From positions 62,001-126,000 of the forward strand of contig NZ_FOHW01000016.1 of NCBI RefSeq assembly GCF_900111735.1: a stretch of 64,000 nucleotides of DNA, written 5' to 3'. This document shows, in pieces, positions 34,227 through 43,080 of this stretch. Under the pieces are notes generated by a model. The model did not search any database. It saw nothing but the letters and a program-made list of their open reading frames with translations, and was not told the origin of the DNA. The first letter of the stretch is position 1. Every line of letters starts with the position of its first letter. Position numbers and translations under genes: made by a program. This DNA comes from Pseudomonas graminis. GTDB taxonomy: Bacteria; Pseudomonadota; Gammaproteobacteria; Pseudomonadales; Pseudomonadaceae.

Positions 34227-36217
34227 ATAATTCGAGCGCCCCGAACAGCACCTCCGTTCGCATGAACGGCCCTGTTTTCTACTTTGCCGCCAGCTTCATT
34301 CTGATCTTCGGACTGGTCGTGATCGGTTTCCCGGAAGCTTCGGGCGCCTGGTTGCTTGCCGCGCAGAACTGGGCCGCCAACACCGTTGGCTGGTATTACA
34401 TGCTGGCCATGACCCTGTATCTGTTGTTCGTGGTGGTTACCGCGATTTCAGGCTACGGCAAGATCAAGCTCGGCGCTGACCACGACGAACCCGAGTTCAG
34501 CTACCTGTCCTGGGCCGGGATGTTGTTCGCCGCCGGGATCAGCATCACGCTGTTCTTTTTCTGTGTGTCCGAGCCGCTGACCCATATGCTGCAGCCGCCT
34601 CAGGGCGAAGGCGGGACCACCCAGTCAGCGCGTCAAGCCATGCAGCTTCTGTTTTTGCATTGGGGCCTGCATGGCTGGGGCGTGTTCGCGTTCGTCGGCA
34701 TGGCACTGGCCTACTTCGCGTATCGCCATAACCTGCCGCTGGCATTGCGTTCAGCGCTGTATCCGCTGATCGGCAAGCGCATCAACGGCCCCATCGGCTA
34801 TGCGGTCGATGGCTTCGGCATTATCGCCACCATCTTCGGCCTCGGTGCCGACATGGGCTTTGGCGTATTGCACCTGAACTCCGGGCTGGACTACCTGTTC
34901 AACGTGCCGCACACCCAATGGATTCAGGTGGGTTTGATCACCCTGATGATGGGCGCGGCAATCCTGGTGGCCATTGCGGGCGTCGACAAAGGCGTGCGCG
35001 TCATGTCCGATATCAACATGCTGCTGGCCTGCGCGCTGCTGCTGTTCGTGTTGTTCGCCGGACCCACCCAGCACCTGCTGAATACGCTGGTGCAGAACAT
35101 CGGCGATTACCTCGGCGCGTTGCCGGTCAAAAGCTTCGACGTCTACGCGTACGACGGCCCGAGTGACTGGCTGGGCGGCTGGACCGTGTTCTATTGGGCG
35201 TGGTGGATTGCCTGGTCGCCGTTTGTGGGTCTGTTCATTGCGCGTATCTCCCGTGGTCGCACCATTCGCGAATTCGTCTGCGGTGTGCTGCTGATCCCGT
35301 TGGGCTTTACGTTGGCCTGGATGTCGATCTTTGGTAACAGCGCCATCGACCTGGTGCTGAACCACGGCATGGCGGCATTGGGGCAATCGGCTATCGACGA
35401 TCCGTCGATGACCCTGTATCTGATGCTGCAGACATACCCGTGGAGCCGAACGGTCATTGCCGTGACGGTGTTCATCAGCTTTGTGTTCTTCGTGACCTCG
35501 GCTGACTCCGGCACTGTGGTGCTGTCGACGCTGTCCGCCAAAGGCGGCAGCCCGGACGAAGACGGCCCGAAATGGCTGCGGGTGTTCTGGGGCGTGATGA
35601 CTGCGCTGATCACCAGCGGCTTGCTGTTCTCGGGCAGCATCGATGCGCTGAAGTCAGCGGTGGTACTGACCTCGTTGCCGTTCTCCCTGATTCTACTGCT
35701 GATGATGTGGGGCCTGCACAAGGCGTTCTACATGGAGTCCCAGCGCAAGATCGCGCAGCTCTATTCACTGGCACCGGTCTCCGGATCCCGGCGCGGCGGC
35801 TGGCGTCAGCGTCTGACCCAGGCGGTGGCATTCCCGTCCCGTGATGAGGTTTACCGCTTCCTCGATCAGACCGTGCGCCCGGCCATTGAAGAAGTGACGG
35901 CAGTGTTCGTCGAGAAGGGTCTGACCGTCGTGACTCAGCCGGATCCGGCCAACGACACCGTGGGGCTGGAAATCGGCCACGGTGAAGAGCGTCCGTTCGT
36001 GTACCAGGTGACCATGCGTGGCTACTTCACGCCGTCCTTTGCGCGCGGCGGCATGGGCTCCAAACAGCTCAACAACCGCCGTTACTACCGCGCCGAAGTG
36101 CACTTGAGTGAGGGCAGCCAGGACTACGACCTGGTCGGTTACACCAAAGAACAGGTCATCAACGACATCCTCGACCAGTACGAGCGCCACATGCAGTTCC
36201 TGCACTTGGTGCGTTGA
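34223..36217 (+). CDS. betT: Choline BCCT transporter BetT
   Basis: A 664-aa sodium- or proton-coupled choline carrier. Twelve helices span residues about 15-530; the substrate helix 8 motif reads WTVFYWAWWIAWSPFVGLFI with the conserved aromatic residues. A long cytoplasmic C-terminal region (about residues 530-664) is typical of BetT types that sense osmotic strength. Choline taken up can be oxidised to glycine betaine. Upstream lies a BetI-like operator. The start is discussed in the preceding entry; 34223 is preferred from the family alignment of short N-termini. Confidence 0.9.
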   Translation: MNNSSAPNSTSVRMNGPVFYFAASFILIFGLVVIGFPEASGAWLLAAQNWAANTVGWYYMLAMTLYLLFVVVTAISGYGKIKLGADHDEPEFSYLSWAGMLFAAGISITLFFFCVSEPLTHMLQPPQGEGGTTQSARQAMQLLFLHWGLHGWGVFAFVGMALAYFAYRHNLPLALRSALYPLIGKRINGPIGYAVDGFGIIATIFGLGADMGFGVLHLNSGLDYLFNVPHTQWIQVGLITLMMGAAILVAIAGVDKGVRVMSDINMLLACALLLFVLFAGPTQHLLNTLVQNIGDYLGALPVKSFDVYAYDGPSDWLGGWTVFYWAWWIAWSPFVGLFIARISRGRTIREFVCGVLLIPLGFTLAWMSIFGNSAIDLVLNHGMAALGQSAIDDPSMTLYLMLQTYPWSRTVIAVTVFISFVFFVTSADSGTVVLSTLSAKGGSPDEDGPKWLRVFWGVMTALITSGLLFSGSIDALKSAVVLTSLPFSLILLLMMWGLHKAFYMESQRKIAQLYSLAPVSGSRRGGWRQRLTQAVAFPSRDEVYRFLDQTVRPAIEEVTAVFVEKGLTVVTQPDPANDTVGLEIGHGEERPFVYQVTMRGYFTPSFARGGMGSKQLNNRRYYRAEVHLSEGSQDYDLVGYTKEQVINDILDQYERHMQFLHLVR

Positions 36218-36230
36218 GGCTGTTTGTTTT

Positions 36231-36308
36231 GTAGGAACACGCGTGCCCGCGACGGCGTCGTGTCAGTCACCTGACCGGACTGACACGAAATCTTCGCGGG
36301 CACGCTGG
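36231..36308. repeat. REP-like nested hairpin after betT
   Basis: Outer arms GCGTGCCCGCGA and TCGCGGGCACGC enclose inner arms CGTGTCAGT and ACTGACACG. It begins TGTAGGAACACG, a changed REP head. Located 20 bases after betT, it may stop transcription, though no T-run is adjacent (TTTTTT follows 15 bases later). Confidence 0.7.
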
Positions 36309-36326
36309 CTTCTGCAATTCGGTTTT

Positions 36327-36470
36327 TTACGGCAAGCCACCATTCGCTCGCACCACCTGCCCATTCACCCGGCATGAATCCGGGCTTGCGCAGCAGAAAA
36401 CGACGTTGGCGATGGCTTCCGGCTGACCTAACCGCTGCAACGGCGGATGTTGGTCAGGTGCTGGAAAGGG
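36327..36470 (-). pseudogene. C-terminal remnant of a short-chain dehydrogenase gene
   Basis: The minus strand encodes PPLQRLGQPEAIANVVFCCA and then a tail ending NGQVVRANGGLP with a stop codon. This is the classic C-terminal end of SDR family oxidoreductases (P-L-x-R-x-G-x-P-E-x-I-A-x-x-V ... V-N-G-Q-x-x-x-x-N-G-G). Upstream codons lose similarity at once, and no Rossmann motif or catalytic Tyr-x-x-x-Lys is found. About 45 residues of a gene of about 250 remain, so this is a deletion relic between betT and the aldo/keto reductase. Confidence 0.75.
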
Positions 36471-36573
36471 TGGCATCCGTCCGCTCGTGTGAACCCCCTC
36501 GTCCCAGAGAAATCCGAGTAATCTCACGGGTTCGTTATGTGACCTGACTTCCATACAAGAAAGAGAGGACTGG

Positions 36574-37611
36574 ATGACTTACATCGCTGCCGAAAACCGT
36601 TATGAACGCATTCCCTATCGTCGCGTAGGCCGCAGCGGCCTTGTGCTGCCAGCGCTCTCCATGGGCTTGTGGCACAACTTCGGAGACAGCACGCCGATCG
36701 ACACCCAGCGCGCCATGCTGCGCACGGCCTTCGATCTGGGTATCAACCATTTCGACCTCGCCAACAACTATGGCCCGCCCTACGGCAGTGCCGAGATCAA
36801 CTTCGGCCGTCTGCTTAAAGAAGACTTCAAGCAGTACCGCGACGAGCTGATCATTTCCAGCAAAGCCGGCTGGGACATGTGGCCGGGGCCTTACGGTCAG
36901 GGCGGTGGATCGCGCAAGTACGTGCTCGCCAGCCTCGACCAGAGCCTGCAGCGCATGGGGCTGGACTACGTCGATATTTTCTATTCCCACCGCTTTGACC
37001 CGGACACCCCGCTGGAAGAGACCGCGAGCGCACTGGCCACTGCTGTGCAGCAGGGCAAGGCACTGTATATCGGGATTTCGTCATATTCGGGCGCGAAAAC
37101 CCGGGAAATCGCAGGCCTGCTGAAAGAGTGGAAAGTGCCGCTGCTGATTCATCAGCCGGCCTATAACCTGCTCAATCGCTGGGTGGAAAAAGACCTGCTG
37201 GACACCACCGAAGAACTCGGCTCGGGCGTCATCGCCTTCACCGCACTGGCCCAAGGGCTGCTGTCGGACAAATACCTGAACGGCATTCCCAAGGATGCAC
37301 GGGTTAACCGTCCCGGTGGCGGCTCGCTCCAGGCGGCGCATTTGTCGGAGCAGAACATCGAGCACGTGCGTGCGCTGAACGAGATTGCCAAGCGTCGTGG
37401 CCAGAGCCTGGCGCAGATGGCACTGGCCTGGACGCTGCGCGATCCACGCGTCACCTCTGCGCTGATCGGTGCAAGCCGCCCGGAGCAGATCATCGAGAAC
37501 GTTGGCGCCCTCGACAATCTTGAGTTCAGTCAGGAAGAACTGGCCGAGATCGACCGGTTTGCGGTGGAAGGCGGGATCAACCTGTGGGAAAAGCCGTCTT
37601 CGGCTGAGTGA
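36574..37611 (+). CDS. gpr: Aldo/keto reductase, L-glyceraldehyde-3-phosphate reductase type
   Basis: A 345-aa NADPH-dependent reductase of the YghZ/Gpr branch. Catalytic tetrad residues lie in FDLANNYGPP (Asp, Tyr), SSKAG (Lys) and FYSHRFD (His). The NADP-binding end reads ALIGASRPEQIIENV. YghZ reduces L-glyceraldehyde 3-phosphate and methylglyoxal. Length and motifs match the family closely. The start follows AAAGAGAGGACTGG. It stands alone; a REP pair follows. Confidence 0.85.
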   Translation: MTYIAAENRYERIPYRRVGRSGLVLPALSMGLWHNFGDSTPIDTQRAMLRTAFDLGINHFDLANNYGPPYGSAEINFGRLLKEDFKQYRDELIISSKAGWDMWPGPYGQGGGSRKYVLASLDQSLQRMGLDYVDIFYSHRFDPDTPLEETASALATAVQQGKALYIGISSYSGAKTREIAGLLKEWKVPLLIHQPAYNLLNRWVEKDLLDTTEELGSGVIAFTALAQGLLSDKYLNGIPKDARVNRPGGGSLQAAHLSEQNIEHVRALNEIAKRRGQSLAQMALAWTLRDPRVTSALIGASRPEQIIENVGALDNLEFSQEELAEIDRFAVEGGINLWEKPSSAE

Positions 37612-37621
37612 CGCTGGGGCT

Positions 37622-37709
37622 GTGGGAGCCGGCTTGCTGGCGAACTCAACACGTCAGGCGACGTTTCTATCGTTGACACCGTTCCGTTCGCCAGCAACCC
37701 GGCTCCTAC
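37622..37709. repeat. REP inverted pair (GGAGCCGGCTTGCTGGCGAA type)
   Basis: Same type as inside the importer operon at 11.1 kb. The right arm has CCAGCAACCCGGCTCC, one base from the consensus. It lies between the convergent gpr and ntrC genes. Confidence 0.85.
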
Positions 37710-37749
37710 AATTTCAGGTCTAGCCCATCAATACACGGGCTGCATCCGT

Positions 37750-39186
37750 TCAGCCCTCATCACCCTCGTCATCATCTCCACCATCGATCTTCATGCCCAA
37801 TTCCTTGATCTTGCGGGTCAAGGTGTTGCGGCCCCAGCCCAGCAGCACGGCGGCGTCGCGACGACGGCCGGCGGTGTGCTTGAGCGCGGTCTCGATCATG
37901 ATGCGTTCGAACGTCGGCACGGCGCTGTCCAGCAGGCTGGATTGGCCGCGTGCCAGCGCTTGATCGGCCCATTGGCGCAGCGCTTGTTCCCAGTTGGTTA
38001 CCGGAGCAGCGTCCTGCGGCAGGCTCAGCAGTTCAGGCGGCAGATCGCTGACATGCACTTCGCGACCCGACGCCATCACGGTGATCCAGCGGCAGGTGTT
38101 TTCCAGCTGACGGACGTTGCCCGGCCACGGCAGGTGCTTGAGGTACTCCTCTGTTTCCGCCTTAAGCAGCTTCGGCTCAACCGCCAGTTCCTGCGCAGCG
38201 CGGCTGAGGAAGTGGCGTGCCAGCGTCGGAATGTCTTCGCGACGGTCGGACATGCGCGGGATGTGGATGCGGATTACGTTCAGGCGGTGGAACAAGTCTT
38301 CGCGGAACTTGCCGGCCTGGACCAGCGTTTCCAGATTCTGGTGGGTCGCCGCAATGATGCGCACGTCGACTTTGACCGGCACATGCCCGCCAACCCGGTA
38401 GAACTCGCCGTCGGCCAGCACGCGCAGCAGTCGGGTCTGGGTGTCGGCCGGCATATCGCCGATTTCATCGAGAAACAGCGTGCCACCGTCTGCCTGCTCG
38501 AAACGCCCGCGCCGCAGGTTCGCCGCGCCGGTGAACGCGCCTTTTTCATGGCCGAACAGCTCGGACTCCATCAAATCTTTCGGAATCGCCGCCATGTTCA
38601 GCGCAATGAACGGCGACGCCGAACGCGGGCTGTGGCGGTGCAGGGCGTGGGCAACCAGCTCTTTACCGGTCCCGGATTCGCCGTTGATCAGCACGGTGAT
38701 GTTGGAGTGGCTCAAGCGGCCGATGGCACGAAACACCTCCTGCATTGCCGGTGCTTCACCGATGATTTCCGGGGTGCGGGTCAGGGTGGGTGGAACGGCC
38801 AGGCCTTGCTGCTCCTGGGCGTGCTGATTGGCGCGTTTGACCAGCGAAACGGCTTCGTCGACGTCGAACGGCTTGGGCAGGTACTCGAAGGCACCGCCCT
38901 GATAGGACGCTACGGCGCTGTCGAGGTCCGAGTGCGCGGTCATGATGATGACCGGCAGGCGCGGATGCTGTTCACGGATGCGCGCCAGCAGGTCCAGGCC
39001 GCTGGCGCCGGGCATGCGGATATCGGAAATGATCACATCCGGTTGCTGGCGGGCCAGCCGGCTCATCACGCCATCGGCGCTGTCGAAACTTTGCGTGGTC
39101 ATGCCCTCTTGCTGCAGGGCTTTCTCCAGTACCCAGCGGATGGAACGGTCGTCATCGACGATCCAGACAGTTTCACTACGGCTCAT
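37750..39186 (-). CDS. ntrC: Nitrogen regulation response regulator NtrC
   Basis: A 478-aa sigma54 activator. The N-terminal receiver has its phospho-acceptor Asp in ISDIRMPG (residue 54). The central AAA+ domain shows Walker A GESGTGKE, an intact GAFTGA loop in EKGAFTGAANL, Walker B GGTLFLDEIGD and an arginine finger in FREDLFHRLNV. The C-terminal Fis-type HTH reads AAVLLGWGRNTLTRKIKELG. It is an acidic-tailed protein (GGDDDEGDEG). The start overlaps ntrB by 4 bases. It activates glnA and other nitrogen genes when phosphorylated by NtrB. Confidence 0.97.
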   Translation of the reverse strand: MSRSETVWIVDDDRSIRWVLEKALQQEGMTTQSFDSADGVMSRLARQQPDVIISDIRMPGASGLDLLARIREQHPRLPVIIMTAHSDLDSAVASYQGGAFEYLPKPFDVDEAVSLVKRANQHAQEQQGLAVPPTLTRTPEIIGEAPAMQEVFRAIGRLSHSNITVLINGESGTGKELVAHALHRHSPRSASPFIALNMAAIPKDLMESELFGHEKGAFTGAANLRRGRFEQADGGTLFLDEIGDMPADTQTRLLRVLADGEFYRVGGHVPVKVDVRIIAATHQNLETLVQAGKFREDLFHRLNVIRIHIPRMSDRREDIPTLARHFLSRAAQELAVEPKLLKAETEEYLKHLPWPGNVRQLENTCRWITVMASGREVHVSDLPPELLSLPQDAAPVTNWEQALRQWADQALARGQSSLLDSAVPTFERIMIETALKHTAGRRRDAAVLLGWGRNTLTRKIKELGMKIDGGDDDEGDEG

Positions 39187-40268
39187 GTCGACGCTGCTCC
39201 TTGTTCCAGCGGCAGGAAGATCGAGAATGTTGTATGGCCAGGGTGGCTATCACACTCGATCAGCCCCTGGTGCTGACTGATGATGTTCTGAGTAATGGCA
39301 AGGCCCAGCCCGGTGCCATCCGGGCGGCCGCTGACCATGGGATAAAAAATGGTTTCTTGCAGCTCCGGCGGAATGCCCGGGCCGTTGTCGATGATTTCGA
39401 TCTTGCTGACCAGACGATGGCGCACGTGGCCGATGGTGAACTGGCGCATGGCGCGAGTGCGCAGGCTGATGCGGCCCAGACGCAGCTCGTTCTGGCTGCT
39501 GATGGCCTGCATGGCATTGCGCACGATATTGAGCACCGCCTGAATCATCTGCTCGCGGTCGATCAGCACATCGGGAATGCTCGGATCGTAGTCGCGCACG
39601 ATGGTGATGCATCCCTGACTTTCGGCTTCTACCAGACTGCACACGCGCTCGAGCACTTCATGCACGTTGGTCATCGCCAGCATCGGCAACTTGTTCGAGC
39701 CCAGCATGCGGTCGACCAGATTACGCAGACGGTCGGCCTCTTCGATGATGACGTTGGTGTAGTCCTTGAGACTCTCCTCCGGTAGCTCGCGTGCCAGCAA
39801 CTGTGCGGCGCCGCGAATCCCGCCGAGGGGGTTCTTGATTTCATGGGCCAGGCCACGCACCAGCATCTTGGTGGTTTCCTGCTTGGACAGCTGAGCCTCT
39901 TCCTTGGTGATCCGCAGCAAGCGATCACGGGGATGGACTTCCAGCAGCAGCATGGTCTCGGCTTGGGAAAGGATCGGCGTTACGGCGTAATCGACCGTCA
40001 GCGTCTGGCCGGTGAGTGCGGTCAGCATCGCTTCACGCTTGGTAAACGGATGGGCCTGTTCGACGGCCTGGCGAAGCGAGCTGAGCGCTTCGGCAGATTC
40101 GGTGAACAGCTCGCTGATAAATTGTCCGTGACTGCGCTGGCCGCTGATGGCCAGCAGCATTTCAGCGGCAGGATTCATGTACTCGAGGCGCAGGTCCGAG
40201 TTGAGCAGAATCGTGGCAGTGGTCAGGTTGTCGAGTAACAACCGATGCAACGCATCGCTGATAGTCAT
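39183..40268 (-). CDS. ntrB: Nitrogen regulation sensor kinase NtrB
   Basis: A 361-aa cytoplasmic histidine kinase. Residues about 10-120 form a PAS sensor domain (LLLDNLTTATILLNSDLRLE). The phospho-acceptor His is in RGLAHEIKNPLGG, followed by the N box (VLNIVRNAMQA), the D/F boxes (IIDNGPGIP) and G box (GTGLGLAI). PII protein controls whether it phosphorylates or dephosphorylates NtrC. There is no transmembrane segment. Its stop overlaps the ntrC start (ATGA), so the two are made together. Confidence 0.97.
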   Translation of the reverse strand: MTISDALHRLLLDNLTTATILLNSDLRLEYMNPAAEMLLAISGQRSHGQFISELFTESAEALSSLRQAVEQAHPFTKREAMLTALTGQTLTVDYAVTPILSQAETMLLLEVHPRDRLLRITKEEAQLSKQETTKMLVRGLAHEIKNPLGGIRGAAQLLARELPEESLKDYTNVIIEEADRLRNLVDRMLGSNKLPMLAMTNVHEVLERVCSLVEAESQGCITIVRDYDPSIPDVLIDREQMIQAVLNIVRNAMQAISSQNELRLGRISLRTRAMRQFTIGHVRHRLVSKIEIIDNGPGIPPELQETIFYPMVSGRPDGTGLGLAITQNIISQHQGLIECDSHPGHTTFSIFLPLEQGAAST

Positions 40269-40393
40269 GAATCCCGGTGACCTCTTTTGGCTCTATGCAC
40301 ACGGGCTGGGCCGTTGGTGCAGGCTCTGATTGGTCTTTGCCAGCGTATGGAAACCGCTGAAACGTGTGATGTGCTCGCGCATTCATTACAAAA

Positions 40394-40410
40394 TGCAAAA
40401 ACCAAACCAA
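40394..40410 (-). promoter_or_regulatory. Candidate sigma54 promoter for ntrBC
   Basis: Read leftward, TTGGTTTGGTTTTTGCA has GG and GC exactly 10 bases apart, as sigma54 promoters require, about 125 bases before ntrB. The -24 box lacks the usual CAC, so it is weaker than the glnA promoter. This gap of 303 bases holds no gene. Confidence 0.4.
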
Positions 40411-40537
40411 GGCTCCGAAAAGAAGCGCGGATTGAGCAATTGCGAGCGTTTTTTGCACGACAGGCCCGGCGACAGTGCATGGATTCCTGAATGCCGAACC
40501 AAAATGGGCTTTTATGGCGAAACCTTGTTCAGGTTGC

Positions 40538-40552
40538 GCACCATAATAGAGC
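40538..40552 (-). promoter_or_regulatory. Candidate NtrC site upstream of ntrBC
   Basis: GCACC-ATAAT-AGAGC matches one half of the NtrC dyad fully and the other in three of five bases. It lies about 130 bases upstream of the candidate sigma54 promoter, a normal enhancer distance. Confidence 0.35.
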
Positions 40553-40571
40553 ATAGCGGGTCAGGCAGTTT

Positions 40572-41216
40572 TTAGCGGAAAAACGGGAAGAAGCTCGATT
40601 CTTCTTCCGGCTTGTCCTTGAGGGGGCACTCGGGGCGCACGCCGTAGTCATCGGTTTTGCAGGGCTGAGCGAGTCGCTTCTGGGCCAGGGAGATGCGTAC
40701 CAAATGGAAGGGCTGATTGGGGGTTCGCTCCAGCACTCGGCCATATTGATCGATGATCTCCACGGACAGTTGGTGAGTGCCGCGATCGATGTTCGTCAGC
40801 GGAAACACCGGACTGCGGGTCGGCTCACCAAAGGGCTTGCTGTCGAGCAGTAACCGGTACAGATGGTCTGGCTGCAACTCGGGCTCATTGCTGACGGTGA
40901 CGTTCAGGTTGCCCTCAATGTCGCGAATCGTGCTGTCAGGCTCCGGCGCCAGAATGCGCAGTAACTGATAATGAAAGATGGGGCTGGCCGCTGGTTTCGC
41001 TTTGTATGGTCGAGCGGGCGCACTCGTGGGCTGGGCGACCCGGTTGGTCGGCGCAATGTCGACCTTCTTCGCATTGCGGTGAGGTTGATCGGTAAAGACC
41101 CGATTGCCGTCCGCATCGACGTAGGTATACACCTGAGCGAGGATGGACTGGCTCACGCCGAACAGCAGGCACAGGGCAATGGCCATCCGGCAAAGGTGTT
41201 TAAGGTTTGCCGACAT
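40572..41216 (-). CDS. DUF4124 envelope protein (second of tandem pair)
   Basis: A 214-aa exported protein. After a signal peptide (to about residue 27, ILAQ) comes the DUF4124 motif VYTYVDADGNRVFTDQP, then a disordered Pro/Ala stretch and a beta-rich domain with LQPDHLYRLLLDSKPFGEP. The function of DUF4124 is unknown. It overlaps the paralogous gene upstream by 17 bases. Two Cys near the end (CKTDDYGVRPEC) could form a disulfide. It is often found near ntrBC-glnA in pseudomonads. Confidence 0.85.
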   Translation of the reverse strand: MSANLKHLCRMAIALCLLFGVSQSILAQVYTYVDADGNRVFTDQPHRNAKKVDIAPTNRVAQPTSAPARPYKAKPAASPIFHYQLLRILAPEPDSTIRDIEGNLNVTVSNEPELQPDHLYRLLLDSKPFGEPTRSPVFPLTNIDRGTHQLSVEIIDQYGRVLERTPNQPFHLVRISLAQKRLAQPCKTDDYGVRPECPLKDKPEEESSFFPFFR

Positions 41217-41742
41217 GGACTCGCTGCACCGTCAGGTTGACCGTCTCGCTTTGCTGGATTGAGCGCTGGTTTTCCAGCACCTGAACCGAAAAACTGTGCT
41301 CGCCCCGTTCAAGCTCCATCACCTGCAGACGCGGAATGTTGGTGGGCTGGCCGTAGGGCGCGCCGTCCACAATCAACTGCAGCAGATGCCCGGGCTGTAA
41401 ACGAGGCTCAATGGCGACGCCCACGGTGAACGAGCCGTTGTTGGCACGAAGCGCTTCTTCCTGAGGCAGGTCTTTCAGCGCGAGCACCTGATAGGCAGCG
41501 GCGTTTTGCGGGTTCCGGGTTTGGCTCTGGGTCTGCGTCTGCGTCGCGGGGAGTGGCGGCGGCGCAGCAGGCACGACGGTCTCGACGCTGTTGAGTGGCG
41601 GCAGCTCGACGGTTTCGGCTTTGGTGCCGTTCGGCGGCTGATTGCTGTACGCCGTGTTCCCGGAGGCATCGGTGTATTTGTAGATCTGCGCGGCAGCGGG
41701 CAGTGCAAACACCAGCAACAGAAGGGCGAGACATTGACGCAT
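41200..41742 (-). CDS. DUF4124 envelope protein (first of tandem pair)
   Basis: A 180-aa exported protein with signal peptide to about residue 18 (AAAQ), DUF4124 motif IYKYTDASGNTAYSNQPPNG, a Gln/Thr-rich linker (TQTQTQSQT) and a beta domain with LQPGHLLQLIVDGAPYGQP that matches the next gene. The start at 41742 follows TGGAGTG; an upstream frame lacks a ribosome site. The pair is likely an old tandem duplication. Confidence 0.85.
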   Translation of the reverse strand: MRQCLALLLLVFALPAAAQIYKYTDASGNTAYSNQPPNGTKAETVELPPLNSVETVVPAAPPPLPATQTQTQSQTRNPQNAAAYQVLALKDLPQEEALRANNGSFTVGVAIEPRLQPGHLLQLIVDGAPYGQPTNIPRLQVMELERGEHSFSVQVLENQRSIQQSETVNLTVQRVHVGKP

Positions 41743-41868
41743 GAACACTCCAGTGCAGCGATCAGGACAACCCACAATGGTGCCGCGCTCAATGCATGGC
41801 GCGGCGTGGGTCAGCATAGAGGAATACTGATCGACGGTGTCAGTTGAGAAGCGGATCTGCGCGCTTGC

Positions 41869-42435
41869 TCACTGGCTTGCCGTGGTCCGGCAGAGGTCGC
41901 CTGCCGCCCTTTGCAGTGCGGTCACGATGACGGGATCACTTGCCTGTCGGTGGATCTCCGACTGCACCCAGGCTGGGCATTTAGCATCGCTGCGGTAGGG
42001 CTGGAACGCCGAGTAACTCTGCATCAATACCGGCAGCAGCGTATCCAGCCGACCCCGGATGCCATCGGTGAGACTGGAATCGGGCGTCTCCGGGGAGTGG
42101 CCGCTTTCACGCCACTGCTCAATGCGCACGTATTGCACCATCTTGTTGGCTTCCATCTGGGCGGTCATGAAAGCGCGTACGTCGTCGGTCGCCAGCTTGA
42201 ATTCACCCGCCCGTGATTCGGCGTTCTGAATCACCTGACGCTCGCGCTCACTGTCCTGCACCGGCTTGCCGCTGTGCCATTTGCTGCGTGCTACGTCATT
42301 GGCGATTTCCAGCCGCTGCTCCATGGCCGCAATAAGCGGCTGAAGTTGCGCAGGGGGCTGCTGGGCAGGCGCCGCGTGAAGGCCGGTTGACACCAGGCCG
42401 CAGGCCAAGGCAGCGAGTTGGAGCTGTTTAAGCAT
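41869..42435 (-). CDS. Periplasmic chorismate mutase (AroQ gamma type)
   Basis: A 188-aa exported all-helical protein, chorismate to prephenate. The signal peptide (to about residue 22, LHAAP) shows it acts in the periplasm, as secreted gamma-class AroQ enzymes do. Conserved features are the first long helix with AMEQRLEIANDVARSKW (catalytic Arg and Lys), RERQVIQNAESRA and the downstream QMEANKMVQYVRIEQWR. A pair of Cys (KCPAW and DLCRT) fits the disulfide known in this class. The start at 42435 follows GTGAGGACATAACA. The reason for a periplasmic enzyme is not settled. Confidence 0.83.
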   Translation of the reverse strand: MLKQLQLAALACGLVSTGLHAAPAQQPPAQLQPLIAAMEQRLEIANDVARSKWHSGKPVQDSERERQVIQNAESRAGEFKLATDDVRAFMTAQMEANKMVQYVRIEQWRESGHSPETPDSSLTDGIRGRLDTLLPVLMQSYSAFQPYRSDAKCPAWVQSEIHRQASDPVIVTALQRAAGDLCRTTASQ

Positions 42436-42463
42436 TGTTATGTCCTCACGTATGACCGAGCGA

Positions 42464-42913
42464 TCACTGTTTATCACTTTGGCTGGTAGAAAGTGGCATT
42501 CCCGGTGTTCCGGCGTAAAAAACGACGAGCTCCACGGCGGTGTCTCCCGTCAGACCCCGATGCTGCCTGTTGATCATTTCAGGCAGCACATCGCCTGGCT
42601 TGAGCAGAATCGACTTGCCGCCTTCGCGGGTTTCGACCGTGAGATTGCCGGAAACGACATAGGCCGCATTGGGCATCGGGTGCTCGTGCCATTTGAGTGC
42701 GGTGTTCGCGGGGATCTTGATGTTGAGGACGGTCAGCTCAGGCTTGCCGACGGGGTAGGCGTCATAGGCTGTTCCGTCCCAGGAATTTGAGCTTTTGAGC
42801 AGCACGGTGGATTCGACCGTTGAGACTGGAACGGAGCTGGACGTTTGCGCAGTGGCGCATCCGCCAAGGGCGATCACCGCCAGCAGCAGGCAAGCGGGGG
42901 TGATGTTGAACAT
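42464..42913 (-). CDS. Cupin-domain lipoprotein
   Basis: A 149-aa small cupin. The signal peptide ends in lipobox ALGGC (Cys19), so it should be lipid-anchored. The metal-site motif starts WHEHPMPNAAYVVSG (about residues 74-88) and the second cupin motif contains PGDVLPEMINRQHRG. The reaction is unknown. It is 29 bases upstream of the chorismate mutase gene and probably cotranscribed. Confidence 0.8.
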   Translation of the reverse strand: MFNITPACLLLAVIALGGCATAQTSSSVPVSTVESTVLLKSSNSWDGTAYDAYPVGKPELTVLNIKIPANTALKWHEHPMPNAAYVVSGNLTVETREGGKSILLKPGDVLPEMINRQHRGLTGDTAVELVVFYAGTPGMPLSTSQSDKQ

Positions 42914-43021
42914 GGATGAAATCCTTGTGCTTGTTGAAAAGCAGAAAACACAAGGTTGCCGGAAGCGTCATTCCCATCTGCGGTACATATTTATAGCGAC
43001 CGAGCAATGCGCGGCCAGAAA

Positions 43022-43047
43022 CAAAAAAGGCCTCCCGAAGGAGGCCT
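43022..43047 (-). terminator. Terminator of glnA
   Basis: AGGCCTCC-CGAA-GGAGGCCT forms an 8-bp stem with a stable tetraloop. Read leftward it is followed by TTTTTTGT. It lies 33 bases after the glnA stop. Confidence 0.9.
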
Positions 43048-43080
43048 CTTGTTCACGCAGCTTACGCCGGCGCGACTGGA

